DNA of 64,000 bases from Paenibacillus phytorum (GCF_013141715.1 NZ_WHOA01000005.1:1-64000); one strand, 5' to 3'; counted from the first letter of the stretch, positions 49,754 through 60,271 are shown. Notes: generated by a model from the sequence alone, not told the origin. Translations and numbers: made by a program.

Positions 49754-50545
49754 TTAACGAACAATCCGTGTGCCAATACCCGTGCCCTTCAGCACTTTGC
49801 TCAACACATTCGGCTCAGAGCCGTTCACGATGACAACCTCTTGGACCCTGCCTTGGATACAAGCAATCGCTGCTCGAACCTTCGGAATCATGCCCCCGTA
49901 GATATCACCGCTCGCGATCATTTCTTCAATCTCAGCCACACTCACAACGGGAAGTACCCGCTTCTCGCCATCCACCGTTTTCATAATGCCGGGAACGTCC
50001 GTCACTACAACCATCTGCTCCACACCAAGGTGAGAAGCAACAGCTCCTGCTGCTGTATCGGCATTAATGTTGTAACGTTGGCCGCCATCGGCGCCAAGTC
50101 CAACTGGTGCGATCACCGGAATGTAGCCCATGTTCACGATTCCTTGAATCAGCTCAGCGTTCACTTTCGTGACATCACCAACAAGGCCAACCTCGTGGCT
50201 ATTCGCCACCGGCTTCGCTTCAATCAAATGTCCATCCACACCGGACAATCCAAGCGCCATTGCGCCTGTTAACTGAATTCGGCGTACGATCTCTTTGTTG
50301 ATCTGGCCGGAAAGCACCATCTCCACAACGTCGAGCACCGCTTCATTCGTCACCCGTAGGCCGTTCACGAAACCAGACTCTATCCCCAGCTTCCCGAGCG
50401 TTTCCGAAATAGCAGGACCGCCGCCATGAACGATGACCGTTACAATACCCTCATCCTGAAGCTGACGCATATCTTCAAAGAAACTAATCGGTAATGCAGC
50501 CAGCGTGCTGCCGCCGCATTTCATCACAAAGCAATTGTTCTTCAC
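49754..50545 (-). CDS. argB: Acetylglutamate kinase
   Basis: Second step of arginine synthesis. Amino-acid-kinase motifs FVMKCGGSTL, VIVHGGGPAISETL, GFVNGLRVTNEAVLDVVEMVLSGQINKEIV, YNINADTAAGAVASHL and GGMIPKVRAAIACI are intact. GTG start with AAGGGG upstream. Lacks a long N-terminal helix, so arginine feedback of the hexameric type is not indicated; ArgJ makes the pathway cyclic. Confidence 0.95.
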   Translation of the reverse strand: MKNNCFVMKCGGSTLAALPISFFEDMRQLQDEGIVTVIVHGGGPAISETLGKLGIESGFVNGLRVTNEAVLDVVEMVLSGQINKEIVRRIQLTGAMALGLSGVDGHLIEAKPVANSHEVGLVGDVTKVNAELIQGIVNMGYIPVIAPVGLGADGGQRYNINADTAAGAVASHLGVEQMVVVTDVPGIMKTVDGEKRVLPVVSVAEIEEMIASGDIYGGMIPKVRAAIACIQGRVQEVVIVNGSEPNVLSKVLKGTGIGTRIVR

Positions 50546-50592
50546 TAGCTTTCGTTCCCCTTTGCTTCCTTATGTGCTAGCTAAAACCAAAC

Positions 50593-51819
50593 CTAAGTCC
50601 GATAAGCCGCATTGATCCGCACATAATCATATGTTAAATCGCAGCCCCAGCCCGTTGCCTTGCCAGCGCCCATATGTAAATTCACATGAATTTGAATCGT
50701 GTCTGTTTTCAAATAGGCAAGCGCCGCTTCCTCGTCGAACTTCACAGGACGAGACTGCTCTAACACTGCGATATCGCCTAGGCGAATATCGACGGTGTTC
50801 ACGTTCACCGGCTGTCCAGAGTAACCTACAGCTGCAATGATCCGACCCCAGTTCGCGTCCGCGCCATAAACAGCGGATTTGACCAAGCTCGAGCCGATGA
50901 TCGACTTCACGATCTTGCGTGCCGCATCGTCGCTCTCCGCGCCGACTACCGTCGTCTCGATCAGCTTCGTTGCGCCTTCGCCGTCGCGCGCAATCGCCTT
51001 GGCGAGGTACTCGCCAACGTACTGGAATCCTGCCGCGAACGCTTCCCAATCCGGATGCTCCGGATTCAAAGCTTCGCCACCGGCCAGCCCACTTGCCATC
51101 GCCACGACCATGTCGTTGGTGCTAGTATCCCCGTCAACGGTGATCATGTTGAACGTAGTATCCGTAATCCTGCTCAGCAGCAGCTGCAGGTATTCGCTCT
51201 CAATCGGCGCGTCGGTTGTCATGAAACCGAGCATCGTCGCCATGTTCGGGTGAATCATCCCCGAACCCTTCGCCGCACCGGCAATGTGAACCTCCTTGCC
51301 GCCAACGACAACACGGACGCACGTCATCTTCTGCGTGAGATCCGTGGTCAGGATCGCTTGGCAGAAGTCGTTTCCGCCTTCTGCCTTCACTTTAAGCGGC
51401 AGCTGCTCGATGCCGCTCAGCACTTTCCCCATCGGCAATAACTCGCCGATGACACCCGTGCTCGTCACGCCGACGTGGTGCTCCGCCACGCCTAGCGCCT
51501 TCGCACTAGCAGCGCGCATCGCGTACGCGTCGTCCTCGCCCTGCTGGCCGGTACACGCATTCGCGTTGCCGCTGTTGACGATCATCGCCTGCAGCTTGCC
51601 GCCTTGGGCGATGCTCTCCTGCGTCACGCGCAGCGGTGCCGCTTGGAATGCGTTCAGCGTGTAAACGCCCGCCGCTGCCGCCGGTACATCACAGACGATT
51701 GCGCCTAGATCATAGCGCTCCGTCTTCTTTAATCCACAGTGCAGACCACCTGCACGAAAGCCTTTCGGCGTCGTTACTGTGCCCTCTGGCACGACAGTAA
51801 AGCTCACTAGATCTAGCAT
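50593..51819 (-). CDS. argJ: Bifunctional ornithine acetyltransferase / N-acetylglutamate synthase
   Basis: Recycles the acetyl group from N-acetylornithine to glutamate. The autoproteolysis site is MIHPNMATMLGF, cleaved between Ala and Thr to alpha and beta chains. MIVNSGNANACTGQQGEDDA, TVDGDTSTNDM and GANWGRIIAAVGYSG are typical. Residue runs and codons in its middle are GC-rich relative to neighbours. 408 residues, between argC and argB. Confidence 0.95.
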   Translation of the reverse strand: MLDLVSFTVVPEGTVTTPKGFRAGGLHCGLKKTERYDLGAIVCDVPAAAAGVYTLNAFQAAPLRVTQESIAQGGKLQAMIVNSGNANACTGQQGEDDAYAMRAASAKALGVAEHHVGVTSTGVIGELLPMGKVLSGIEQLPLKVKAEGGNDFCQAILTTDLTQKMTCVRVVVGGKEVHIAGAAKGSGMIHPNMATMLGFMTTDAPIESEYLQLLLSRITDTTFNMITVDGDTSTNDMVVAMASGLAGGEALNPEHPDWEAFAAGFQYVGEYLAKAIARDGEGATKLIETTVVGAESDDAARKIVKSIIGSSLVKSAVYGADANWGRIIAAVGYSGQPVNVNTVDIRLGDIAVLEQSRPVKFDEEAALAYLKTDTIQIHVNLHMGAGKATGWGCDLTYDYVRINAAYRT

Positions 51820-51849
51820 GTTCGTCCTTCACCTGTCCTCATCTTCTCG

Positions 51850-52899
51850 TTATGGATACACCGGTGCGAACAACAGCCCTGTCGTTTCGTCCCAGCCTTG
51901 CATCATATTCAAATTCTGAATGGCCTGACCTGCAGCGCCTTTAACCACATTGTCGATGACAGAAACGATGGTCACACGCCCCGTGCGCTCATCCACCGCA
52001 AAGCCGATGTCGCAGTAGTTTGAGCCGAACACTTCCTTCGTAGAAGGGAGCTTACCGTTTTGACGAATCCGTACAAATCTCCGACCTTCATAATACTGGC
52101 GGTACAATTCGATGAATTCCTCGGCGGTGTGTTCACCTTGTATAGTTGCATACATGGTAGCCATAATTCCGCGCGTCATAGGAACAAGATGTGTCGTGAA
52201 CGTCGTAACAACCGGTTTACCTGCAACACGGCTGAGCGCCTGCTCGATTTCCGGAATATGCTGATGCTTATTCACTTTATAGGCTGTTAAATTCTCATTC
52301 ACTTCCGCGTAGTGCACGCCCAGATTAACCCCACGACCCGCGCCGGACACGCCAGATTTGGCATCAATAATAATCGTAGATGGATCGATCCAACCCGCTT
52401 TGACTGCAGGAATCAGACCAAGCAGCGTCGCTGTCGGATAGCAGCCTGGGTTAGCGATTAAATCACTGCCTTTCACTTCATCCCCGAACACCTCAGACAA
52501 ACCATAAATCGATTGCGCCAATGTTTCCTCAGAAGCCGCTGGCTTTTTATACCATTTTTCATAGTCAGCACTAGATTTCAATCTTAAATCCCCAGAAATA
52601 TCAATAACCTTCAGGCCAGCTGCCAGAAGCTTTGGTGAAAGTTCTGCACTCACACCAGCTGGTGTCGCCAAAAACACAACGTCTGCTTTACCCGCAATCA
52701 AGTCAACATCAAGCACATCTAGAATATCCACAACCACTTCCTGCAAGTGTGGAAAATGCTCCGCGATCGGCGCTCCTGCATTAGAAGTCGAAATGACCGA
52801 AGTGATCTGTACCAAAGGATGCGCCTGCAACAGACGAATCAACTCCGCACCACCATAACCCGTGGCTCCAATAATAGCCGCCCTAACTCCATGACTCAT
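51850..52899 (-). CDS. argC: N-acetyl-gamma-glutamyl-phosphate reductase
   Basis: NADPH-dependent reduction in arginine synthesis. Nucleotide-binding AAIIGATGYGGAELIRLL, catalytic cysteine in IANPGCYPTATLLGL, DAKSGVSGAGRG and KHQHIPEIEQAL are visible. It is the first gene of the operon argC-J-B-orf-D-F-G-H and has a good promoter and operator-like boxes directly upstream. Confidence 0.95.
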   Translation of the reverse strand: MSHGVRAAIIGATGYGGAELIRLLQAHPLVQITSVISTSNAGAPIAEHFPHLQEVVVDILDVLDVDLIAGKADVVFLATPAGVSAELSPKLLAAGLKVIDISGDLRLKSSADYEKWYKKPAASEETLAQSIYGLSEVFGDEVKGSDLIANPGCYPTATLLGLIPAVKAGWIDPSTIIIDAKSGVSGAGRGVNLGVHYAEVNENLTAYKVNKHQHIPEIEQALSRVAGKPVVTTFTTHLVPMTRGIMATMYATIQGEHTAEEFIELYRQYYEGRRFVRIRQNGKLPSTKEVFGSNYCDIGFAVDERTGRVTIVSVIDNVVKGAAGQAIQNLNMMQGWDETTGLLFAPVYP

Positions 52900-52931
52900 T
52901 CGAATTTCCCTCCCGATGTTCCGAAAATATA

Positions 52932-52966
52932 TGTATTATTATACAGTCGTATACATAATAATTCAA
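52932..52966 (-). promoter_or_regulatory. argC promoter overlapped by two ARG-box-like operators
   Basis: Minus-strand promoter: TTGAAT (52961-52966), 17 bp, TATAAT (52938-52943). Two palindromic boxes resemble the ArgR/AhrC consensus TGAATnnnnATKCA: TGAATTATTATGTA (52952-52965) overlapping the -35 and TGTATAATAATACA (52932-52945) covering the -10, centred 20 bp apart. Repression by ArgR with arginine is inferred. Confidence 0.75.
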
Positions 52967-53232
52967 TGAATTTTTTTATGCGGATTTTGACAATTTAATT
53001 GTGCCTATGCAAGGAATTTCAAGGCTTTTTTGCATTGAAATCGACAAACCTTTTATTCTTTGAGTTCCTACCTTCCGACAAGAAGTATACATAATATGCA
53101 TCGTTTAAACGCAACATGTGCATAAAAACATCTTTTTCTCATCGATACCCATTTGCTTAACAAATCAATTATCCCAAATTATACGGCATACAGGCAAATC
53201 TTGTATGTGATTATTTCAAATTATTCAAGAAG

Positions 53233-53312
53233 TGTGGGTAAGTAGTATGGTTATCCACAGATTATGCACACTTTATCCACAAGCGACTCTTCTCCCAACA
53301 AAGTTATGCACA
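53233..53312. promoter_or_regulatory. Cluster of DnaA-box-like 9-mers
   Basis: Within 80 bp: TGTGGGTAA (53233, reverse), TTATCCACA (53251-53259, consensus), TTATGCACA (53262-53270), TTATCCACA (53273-53281, consensus), TTATGCACA (53304-53312). The stretch 52970-53318 has no gene and is AT-rich. Confidence 0.7.
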
Positions 53313-53333
53313 AAAAGACGCACCTTAAGTGCG
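53311..53333 (-). terminator. Terminator of the YitT gene
   Basis: CGCAC ttaag GTGCG followed in minus orientation by TCTTTTTG, directly after the stop at 53357. Confidence 0.7.
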
Positions 53334-53356
53334 CCAATCTATCACAAAGCTTCTCG

Positions 53357-54226
53357 CTATGCATGTCGTTTGAAACCTTCCCCTAGTACCTCATTCGTTT
53401 CGCTCAAAATGACAAAAGCCTGCGGATCCACCGACTGGACTAGTGTTTTCAATCGACTTACTTCATTTTGTTTCACAACGACCATTAAGACCGTTCGCGA
53501 TTCGCCCGTAAATCCTCCAGACCCACTAAGCTCCGTAAGTCCACGGTCCAAATCGTATAAAATCGCCTTGCGTATGGCTTCTGTATGATCGGAAATAATG
53601 AAGGCCACTTTGGCATAGTTGAAGCCGAGTTGAACGATATCGATCGTTTTCGTGGTGACAAATAACCCAATTAACCCGTACAGCGCATTTTCCGGTGTGA
53701 AAACAAGCGCAGAGCTTAGAATGACCAGGCCATCAAAAATCGCTACCGAGAATCCTAGACTTAAGCCTGTGTATTTATGCAGCATTTGCGCGGCCAGCCC
53801 AAGTCCCCCAGTGGAACCGCGTCCTCGAAAGACGATTCCGAGTCCAAGTCCAACACCAATGCCTCCATAGACAGACGCAAGCAAAGGATTTTGCGTAGGC
53901 ACCCCTAAATGGCTCGTTACGAGTACGCACAGCGGAAATATGACCGACCCGACTGCTGCCTTAACCCCGAATTGTCCACCTAGCAGCCATAAGGCTAATA
54001 AGAAAATCGGTATATTCAGGGCCCACTGCGTAATCGCCGGGTTCAAACCCGTCAAATGCTGAACAATCGTAGAAATACCCGAAACCCCACCAGTAGCAAT
54101 TTGATTAGGGTTCAAAAAACAGTTAAAACTAGCCGCCATAATCAGCGAGCCGATCAACATCAATATATACTCAAATACGGTATGTGCTGGACTTCCTATC
54201 CGTATTCGCGGTTCTTTTCTGGGCAC
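53357..54226 (-). CDS. YitT family membrane protein
   Basis: Five to six membrane segments of the YitT/DUF161 type (YILMLIGSLIMAASFNCFLNPNQIATGGVSGIST) and a C-terminal DUF2179 domain (KVAFIISDHTEAIRKAILYDLDRGLTELSGSGGFTGESRTVLMVVVKQNEVSRLK). The transported substrate is not established. GTG 54226 has GAGAGGAGG seven bases ahead and gives 289 residues. It follows speD by 40 nt and may share its transcript. Confidence 0.9.
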   Translation of the reverse strand: MPRKEPRIRIGSPAHTVFEYILMLIGSLIMAASFNCFLNPNQIATGGVSGISTIVQHLTGLNPAITQWALNIPIFLLALWLLGGQFGVKAAVGSVIFPLCVLVTSHLGVPTQNPLLASVYGGIGVGLGLGIVFRGRGSTGGLGLAAQMLHKYTGLSLGFSVAIFDGLVILSSALVFTPENALYGLIGLFVTTKTIDIVQLGFNYAKVAFIISDHTEAIRKAILYDLDRGLTELSGSGGFTGESRTVLMVVVKQNEVSRLKTLVQSVDPQAFVILSETNEVLGEGFKRHA

Positions 54227-54266
54227 GAACGGCCCTCCTCTCGGTACCAATTAAACAGGCCCATAA

Positions 54267-55085
54267 CTACAACAGGGGTGCACTCATATTTTTACCATAA
54301 AATATTTCGTCCATTTCCCACTTTACACTTTCTGTAATGTCCTTCTGTTCCGCTTCGCTCAGCTTGTCTTTCGTATAACCGAACAAATAATTGTTTAAAT
54401 CGAATTTCTTCAGCTTACATTTTGTATGAAAAATGTTCTCCTGATAAACGTTCACATCGATCATATCGTACATGCTTTTGATTTCCTCAGGAATGTAGTT
54501 CTGAATCGAACTAATATCATGATCAATAAACAGCTTATGCCCGTTTATATCCCGAGTGAAGCCCCGAACCCGATAATCCATCGTCATAATATCCGTATCG
54601 AAGGAATGGATTAAGTAATTCAGTGCCTTTAGCGGCGAAATTTCCCCACATGTGGATACATCAATATCCGCCCTAAACGTACTGATCCCTTCATCCGGGT
54701 GATATTCTGGATAGGTATGAACCGTGATATGGCTGGTGTTCAGGTGCATAAGCACCGTCTCCGGTAAGGGCCCGGGGGATTCCTCAAATGAAGCTTCTGG
54801 AGCGCCCTCCACAGGACCTTCAGAAACCAACATCGTTACGCTTGCCCCTTGCGGATCATAATCCTGCTTGGCCACATTGAGCACATGAGCACCGATAATA
54901 TCCGCTACCGCTTTGAGAATTTTGGTTAGCCGCGCAGCATTGTACTGTTCGTCAATATATTCTATGTAGGCTTCGCGCTCTTCTTTGGTTCTGGTGTAGC
55001 AGATATCGTACATATTGAAGCTCAATGATTTCGTAAGGTTGTTAAAGCCGTGCAGTGTAATGCGCTGCTCCGTAGTAAGTGTCAT
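54267..55085 (-). CDS. speD: S-adenosylmethionine decarboxylase proenzyme (SpeD, E. coli type)
   Basis: Makes decarboxylated SAM for spermidine synthesis. The protein self-cleaves to give a pyruvoyl group; the cleavage serine lies in [18 protein letters not shown]. Length 272 fits the long, E. coli-type SpeD rather than the short Bacillus form. [36 protein letters not shown] is also conserved. ATG 55085 with GGAGG about ten bases ahead. No spermidine synthase gene is adjacent. Confidence 0.93.
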   Translation of the reverse strand: MTLTTEQRITLHGFNNLTKSLSFNMYDICYTRTKEEREAYIEYIDEQYNAARLTKILKAVADIIGAHVLNVAKQDYDPQGASVTMLVSEGPVEGAPEASFEESPGPLPETVLMHLNTSHITVHTYPEYHPDEGISTFRADIDVSTCGEISPLKALNYLIHSFDTDIMTMDYRVRGFTRDINGHKLFIDHDISSIQNYIPEEIKSMYDMIDVNVYQENIFHTKCKLKKFDLNNYLFGYTKDKLSEAEQKDITESVKWEMDEIFYGKNMSAPLL

Positions 55086-55154
55086 GTTTCTTCTTCCTCC
55101 TTGTTGTTCCATCCCTACTATTTCCTTACCCAGATCTTGAATGACATTAAACTT

Positions 55155-55185
55155 GAAAAAATCCTACACCTTTCAGATGTAGGAT
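55155..55185 (-). terminator. Terminator of prfB
   Basis: ATCCTACA tctgaaagg TGTAGGAT followed by TTTTTC in minus orientation. Confidence 0.8.
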
Positions 55186-55273
55186 AAACGTCTATTGCTC
55201 CATATATGCGTCTTGCGTTTAGTAATGGTTCGGTGTACCAAGCTCTTCCAGCACACAGCTCCTATGCACGGTT

Positions 55274-56387
55274 CTACTCCGGCTTCCGAATCTGATGACG
55301 CAGGTAAGCATCGATGAACATATTGAGATCTCCATCCATCACTGCGCCAATATTACCTGTTTCCGCTGAAGTCCTGTGATCTTTGACCATGCTATAAGGA
55401 TGAAACACATAAGAACGAATCTGGCTGCCCCAGGCAATGTCAGACTGCTCACCGCGAATCTCTGCGAGATGCTTCAGCTGCTCTTCGATCTTCCGCTCGT
55501 AGAGCTTAGACCTAAGCATCTTCATCGCTTTCTCGCGGTTCTTGATCTGCGAGCGTTCTTGCTGACAGCTCACCACGACACCCGTTGGTATGTGCGTAAT
55601 CCGCACAGCCGAATCCGTGGTGTTGATGTGTTGACCGCCGGCACCGCTGGCGCGGTATGTGTCGATTTTGAGATCCTCGGAGCGGATCTCTCCCACGTCC
55701 GTGTCGTCCTCGATCTCGGGCATGACGTCACACGACGCAAACGAGGTGTGACGACGACCGGAGGCGTCGAACGGCGAGATCCGGACGAGCCGATGCACGC
55801 CCTTCTCTGCCTTCAAATAGCCGTAGGCGTTGAAGCCTGTGATCTGCAGCGTGACACTCTTCACGCCGGCTTCGTCGCCGGGCAAATAGTCGAGTACCTC
55901 GACTTTGTAGCCCCGCTTCTCCGCCCAGCGGCGGTACATGCGCAGCAGCATCTCCGCCCAGTCCTGCGACTCGGTGCCGCCAGCTCCCGGATGCAGCTCA
56001 AGGATCGCATTCAGCCGGTCATACGGCTGATTGAGCAGTAAGCCAAGCTCGAAGGATTCGAGCTTCTTCTTCAAGCCATCGATGCCTGCTTCAATGTCTT
56101 TCGCTAAGCCTGCATCGCTCTCCTCTTCCTCGAGCTCGACCATGACCTGCAGGTCGTCGAACTCGTTCGAGAAGCCTTGGAACTGATCGACAACACTTTT
56201 GATGGCGTTGAGATCCGCTATGGTCTTCTGGGCACGATCGTTATCGTCCCAGAAGTCCGGCGCCCCCATTTTTTCCTCAAAATCCCCGATCGCTTCAAGC
56301 TTATGATCTAAGTCAAAGAGACCCCCGTAATTCGGTTAGTCGCTTTGCTGTCTCTCTTAAATCCTGTTTTACTTCTGGTTCCAGCAT
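55274..56387 (-). CDS. prfB: Peptide chain release factor 2 with programmed +1 frameshift
   Basis: Recognises UGA and UAA stops. Translation starts at ATG 56387 (24 codons, [24 protein letters not shown]), meets an in-frame TGA at 56313-56315 and must shift +1 to continue [24 protein letters not shown]. The full product is about 370 residues. The anticodon-like SPF motif ([15 protein letters not shown]) and the catalytic GGQ ([20 protein letters not shown]) are intact. It lies just downstream of secA, the usual Bacillales order. Confidence 0.96.
56312..56327 (-). promoter_or_regulatory. prfB recoding site
   Basis: CGG GGG TCT CTT TGA C: a Shine-Dalgarno-like GGGGG three bases before the slippery CTT codon, then the UGA that RF2 itself reads. 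This is the autoregulatory +1 shift known from E. coli and Bacillus. Confidence 0.93.
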
Positions 56388-56451
56388 GTCTTACACCTCG
56401 TTTATTCTCTTGTGCCTAGGTTATACAGATCATGGTAGCAAGCTAGCATCT

Positions 56452-58971
56452 TTAGCTGCCTTGTCCGTGGCACTGCTTGAATTTCTTCCCGCTGCCGCAT
56501 GGGCATGGGTCGTTACGTCCAATACGCTGCTCATCGCCGCGCACGAGCGGTTTCTTCCCGCCAGCTTCGTTCTTTGTATCCACCGCTTGACCTTCGGCTA
56601 CCGCTTGACGCTCCAGATTGCTTTGTACGTGAGCCTTCATGATGTACATCGCGACTTCTTCGCGGATATTATCGATCATCTCTTGGAACATCTCGAAGCC
56701 TTCGAATTGATACTCGCGCAGCGGATCCGTCCCGCCGTAAGCACGAAGATGAATACCTTGACGAAGTTGATCCATCGCATCGATGTGATCCATCCATTTG
56801 CTATCTACCGCACGAAGAGCAACGACCTTTTCGAATTCGCGCATGAATTCTTCACCGATCTCCGCTTCACGCTCATCATAACGTTTGCTAACGAGATCTT
56901 TGATGTAGTCAATAATCTCTTCTTGTTCTTTGCCCCAAATATTTTGATCCGTAATCTGGCCTTCTTCAGTTAAGAAGTTGTTGTTCACGAAGTTAGCCAC
57001 TTCCTGAAGCTCCCACTCCTCCGGAATTTGTTCCTCCGGACAGTGCGCTTTCACGATGCGTTCGATAACCGCGTTGATCATACCCTCGATGACTTCACGA
57101 ATATTTTCGGACTCCAGCAGCTCACGGCGCTGTTTATATATAATTTCCCGTTGTTGATTCATCACATCGTCATACTGAAGAACGACTTTACGAACGTCGA
57201 AGTTGTTACCCTCAACGCGTTTTTGGGCCGATTCGACTGCACGCGAGATCAATTTACTTTCGATCGGTTGATCTTCTTCCATACCGAGGCGGTCCATCAT
57301 CGCCATGATATTATCCGCACCGAAACGTTTCATCAATTCGTCCTCAAGTGAGAGATAGAACTGTGAAGAACCAGGGTCACCTTGACGGCCTGCGCGTCCA
57401 CGCAGCTGATTATCGATCCGTCTGCTTTCATGACGTTCTGTACCTATGATATGCAGCCCGCCTGCATCATGTACGCCTTCACCGAGCACAATGTCCGTAC
57501 CGCGGCCTGCCATGTTCGTTGCAATCGTTACAGAGCCTGGTTGACCTGCGCGTGCTACGATTTCAGCTTCTTCTGCATGATACTTCGCATTCAGTACTTT
57601 GTGCTGAACGCCTTTCTTTTTGAGCATCTCCGATAATTTCTCAGAGTTCTCAATAGACACCGTACCTACAAGTACCGGTTGGTTCAGCTTATGACGCTCT
57701 ACGATTTGCTCAACAACCGCTCTGAATTTACCCATCTCTGACTTGTAAACAACATCCGGCATATCCTTACGGATCATCGGACGGTTCGTCGGAACAATGA
57801 TAACTTCAAGACCGTAAATTTTCTTGAGCTCTTCCTCTTCCGTTTTCGCTGTTCCTGTCATACCCGCCAGTTTGCGGTACATCCGGAAATAGTTCTGGAA
57901 TGTAATTGTCGCCAGCGTCATGCTCTCATTCTGAACTTGCAGCTGCTCTTTGGCCTCAATGGCTTGGTGCAGCCCATCACTATAACGACGGCCTGTCATA
58001 ATACGGCCCGTGAATTCATCAACAATCATGACTTCGTCTTCTTGTACCACATAATCCACATCGCGTTTCATAATGAAACGAGCCTTGAGCCCCTGAGTCA
58101 CGTGATGGTTAATATTCACATTCTGATGATCGAATAAGTTCTCAATGCCGAATGCCCGCTCCGCCTTAGCTACCCCTTCTTCAGTAAGAGCCACGGAACG
58201 CACTTTAATATCGATCGTGTAATCCTCTTCTTCTTTCAACGTAGAAACAAAACGGTCAGCCGCGTAGTACAAGTCTGTCGACTTAGCTGCTTGTCCCGAA
58301 ATAATCAACGGCGTTCTTGCTTCATCGACCAAAATGGAGTCAACTTCATCGATAACCGCAAAATAAAGCGGACGCTGAACCATTTGCTCTTTGTAAAGCA
58401 CCATGTTATCACGCAGATAGTCGAAACCGTATTCGTTATTCGTTCCATAGGTAATATCACAAGCATAAGCCGCTTGCTTTTCCTCATGAGAAAGATCATG
58501 TAGATTAACCCCAACCGTCAAGCCGAGGAACTCGTAGATCTGACCCATTTCCGCGCTATCACGCTGTGCCAAATAATCATTGACTGTAACAACGTGTACC
58601 CCTCTGCCAAGCAAAGCATTCAAATAGACAGGGAGTGTTCCAACGAGCGTTTTCCCTTCCCCTGTTCTCATCTCCGCGATACGGCCTTCGTGAAGCACCA
58701 TACCCCCGATGAGCTGAACGTCGTAATGACGTTTACCTAGTACACGCAAACCTGCTTCTCTAACAACAGCAAAAGCTTCCGGTAAAAGATCATCCAGTTC
58801 TTCACCTTTTTCCAGGCGGTTTCTGAACTCAGTTGTCTTGCCTTTCAATTCCTCATCGGACAGCGGCTTAATGCTAGCTTCTAGGTCGTTGATATAATCA
58901 ACGGCCTTGAGCATCCGTTTAATTTCCCGTTCATTGGAATCACCAAAAATTTTCTTCACTAGTCCTAGCAT
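56452..58971 (-). CDS. secA: Preprotein translocase ATPase SecA
   Basis: Motor of Sec protein export. Walker [19 protein letters not shown]-type [21 protein letters not shown], preprotein cross-linking domain, motif [27 protein letters not shown], helical scaffold, and the C-terminal zinc-binding tail [17 protein letters not shown]. 839 residues from ATG 58971 with AAAGGGG upstream, giving [20 protein letters not shown]. Confidence 0.97.
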   Translation of the reverse strand: MLGLVKKIFGDSNEREIKRMLKAVDYINDLEASIKPLSDEELKGKTTEFRNRLEKGEELDDLLPEAFAVVREAGLRVLGKRHYDVQLIGGMVLHEGRIAEMRTGEGKTLVGTLPVYLNALLGRGVHVVTVNDYLAQRDSAEMGQIYEFLGLTVGVNLHDLSHEEKQAAYACDITYGTNNEYGFDYLRDNMVLYKEQMVQRPLYFAVIDEVDSILVDEARTPLIISGQAAKSTDLYYAADRFVSTLKEEEDYTIDIKVRSVALTEEGVAKAERAFGIENLFDHQNVNINHHVTQGLKARFIMKRDVDYVVQEDEVMIVDEFTGRIMTGRRYSDGLHQAIEAKEQLQVQNESMTLATITFQNYFRMYRKLAGMTGTAKTEEEELKKIYGLEVIIVPTNRPMIRKDMPDVVYKSEMGKFRAVVEQIVERHKLNQPVLVGTVSIENSEKLSEMLKKKGVQHKVLNAKYHAEEAEIVARAGQPGSVTIATNMAGRGTDIVLGEGVHDAGGLHIIGTERHESRRIDNQLRGRAGRQGDPGSSQFYLSLEDELMKRFGADNIMAMMDRLGMEEDQPIESKLISRAVESAQKRVEGNNFDVRKVVLQYDDVMNQQREIIYKQRRELLESENIREVIEGMINAVIERIVKAHCPEEQIPEEWELQEVANFVNNNFLTEEGQITDQNIWGKEQEEIIDYIKDLVSKRYDEREAEIGEEFMREFEKVVALRAVDSKWMDHIDAMDQLRQGIHLRAYGGTDPLREYQFEGFEMFQEMIDNIREEVAMYIMKAHVQSNLERQAVAEGQAVDTKNEAGGKKPLVRGDEQRIGRNDPCPCGSGKKFKQCHGQGS

Positions 58972-59145
58972 CGGTGAACCCCTTTCCCTTGCATTCGTAT
59001 CCTTAAATTGTACCACTTTTGACGGTCTTGCCGCAACAAATGACCATTCCTACATCTGTATAAACCTTCCACAACATGTGAAAAGAGCACGTTTTTACTT
59101 AATTTCTATAGTATTGAATCGATATCCCGATTGCATGCATGAGAA

Positions 59146-59183
59146 AAAGCTTAATTCGACAGAATCGAATCAAGCTCATTTTT
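59146..59183. terminator. Terminator between secA and hpf
   Basis: AGCTTAATTCGA (59148-59159) and TCGAATCAAGCT (59165-59176) form a stem with T-runs on both sides, so it may act for hpf (minus) and in reverse. Confidence 0.75.
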
Positions 59184-59220
59184 TTGTTATAGGGATGTCT
59201 CGAGTTGCTCCGCTTTCTTA

Positions 59221-59769
59221 TTAAACAGCCGGCTCAATCAGACCATACTTGCCGTCATCACGTTTGTAAACTACATTGACTTGATCCGTATCCATGTTTG
59301 AAAAAACGAAGAAATTATGGCCTACCATGTTCATTTGTAGAATCGCTTCTTCCACATCCATCGGCTTCAAATCGAAGCGCTTGTTGCGGACCAGTTCAAA
59401 GTCATCTTCCTCTTCTAGATAAGTAACAGGTGATGTTTCCACTTTAAATAAATCACGCTTGCCGCCTTCTTGGCGAATTTTCCGGTTTGTTCTTGTCTTA
59501 TGCTTGCGAATCTGGCGCTCCAACTTGTCTACAACCAAATCGATCGATGCATACATATCATTGTTGCGTTCTTCAGCTCTCAGCAGCACGCCTGTTAGGG
59601 GAATGCCTACCTCAATAGCTTGTAAACCTTTAACCACGCTAAGCTTTACTTGTACATCTGATGTAAGGGGAGCTTCAAAATACCTCTCTAGTCTGTTCAA
59701 TTTCTTGTCGACATAGTCCCTGAGGGCTTCAGTTACTTCAAGGTGTTCTCCGCGAATGCTAATTTCCAT
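59221..59769 (-). CDS. hpf: Long-form ribosome hibernation promoting factor
   Basis: Binds 30S subunits and makes 100S dimers in stationary phase. N-terminal S30AE domain (MEISIRGEHLEVTEALRDYVDKKLNRLERYF ... ASIDLVVDKLERQIRKHKTR) and the C-terminal dimerisation domain (VRNKRFDLKPMDVEEAILQMNMVGHNFFVFSNMDTDQVNVVYKRDDGKYGLIEP). ATG 59769 is nine bases from GGGAG. Length 182 is typical. Confidence 0.95.
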   Translation of the reverse strand: MEISIRGEHLEVTEALRDYVDKKLNRLERYFEAPLTSDVQVKLSVVKGLQAIEVGIPLTGVLLRAEERNNDMYASIDLVVDKLERQIRKHKTRTNRKIRQEGGKRDLFKVETSPVTYLEEEDDFELVRNKRFDLKPMDVEEAILQMNMVGHNFFVFSNMDTDQVNVVYKRDDGKYGLIEPAV

Positions 59770-59857
59770 GTTCAACATCTCCCTTCCTGCTTACATTATA
59801 CTACATTCCACCCCCATCTTCATAATTCCTTTAAATTCCGTGCTATCCATTATGCAA

Positions 59858-59889
59858 AAAAACACCCCAGGATTATTCCCCAGGGTGCT
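59858..59889 (-). terminator. Terminator of the cold shock gene
   Basis: CACCC...GGGTG stem with GG/CC inside, followed by TTTTTTTGC in minus orientation. Confidence 0.75.
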
Positions 59890-59935
59890 AATTAGTTCAG
59901 TAGATGTATTCAAGCGGCACATTCGTACCGGAAGC

Positions 59936-60133
59936 TTATATTCTGCTTACATTAGCGGCTTGCGGTCCACGTGCACCTTCTACGATGTCAAACTCTACAG
60001 CCTGACCTTCGTCTAACGTTTTGAAGCCTTCTGATTGAATCGCAGAGAAATGCACGAATACATCCCCGCCATCTTCACGCTCAATGAAACCATAACCTTT
60101 TTCTGCATTAAACCATTTCACTTTACCTTGCAT
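59936..60133 (-). CDS. Cold shock protein (CspA family)
   Basis: Single-stranded RNA/DNA-binding beta-barrel of 65 residues. RNP1 KGYGFIE and RNP2 VFVHFSAI are intact, starting [19 protein letters not shown] 60133 has AAAGGA about eleven bases ahead; a GTG three codons earlier is less likely. An extended 5' region with several DnaA-like boxes lies upstream. Confidence 0.95.
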   Translation of the reverse strand: MQGKVKWFNAEKGYGFIEREDGGDVFVHFSAIQSEGFKTLDEGQAVEFDIVEGARGPQAANVSRI

Positions 60134-60271
60134 AACGTACACATTCCTTTCGTTTTAAAAAGTAATAAAATGTAAGCCCTTACTTTTCGACTATATCACC
60201 AGCCCGCTTGACCTGTCAATTTCTAACTTACCATTTGATGAAATATTTTGAAAATTCGGGTATATACAAGC

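Noticed and set aside
53233..53312. DnaA-box cluster as the replication origin
   Set aside because: No dnaA, dnaN, gyrB or other origin-linked genes in the window, and too few boxes for a full oriC.
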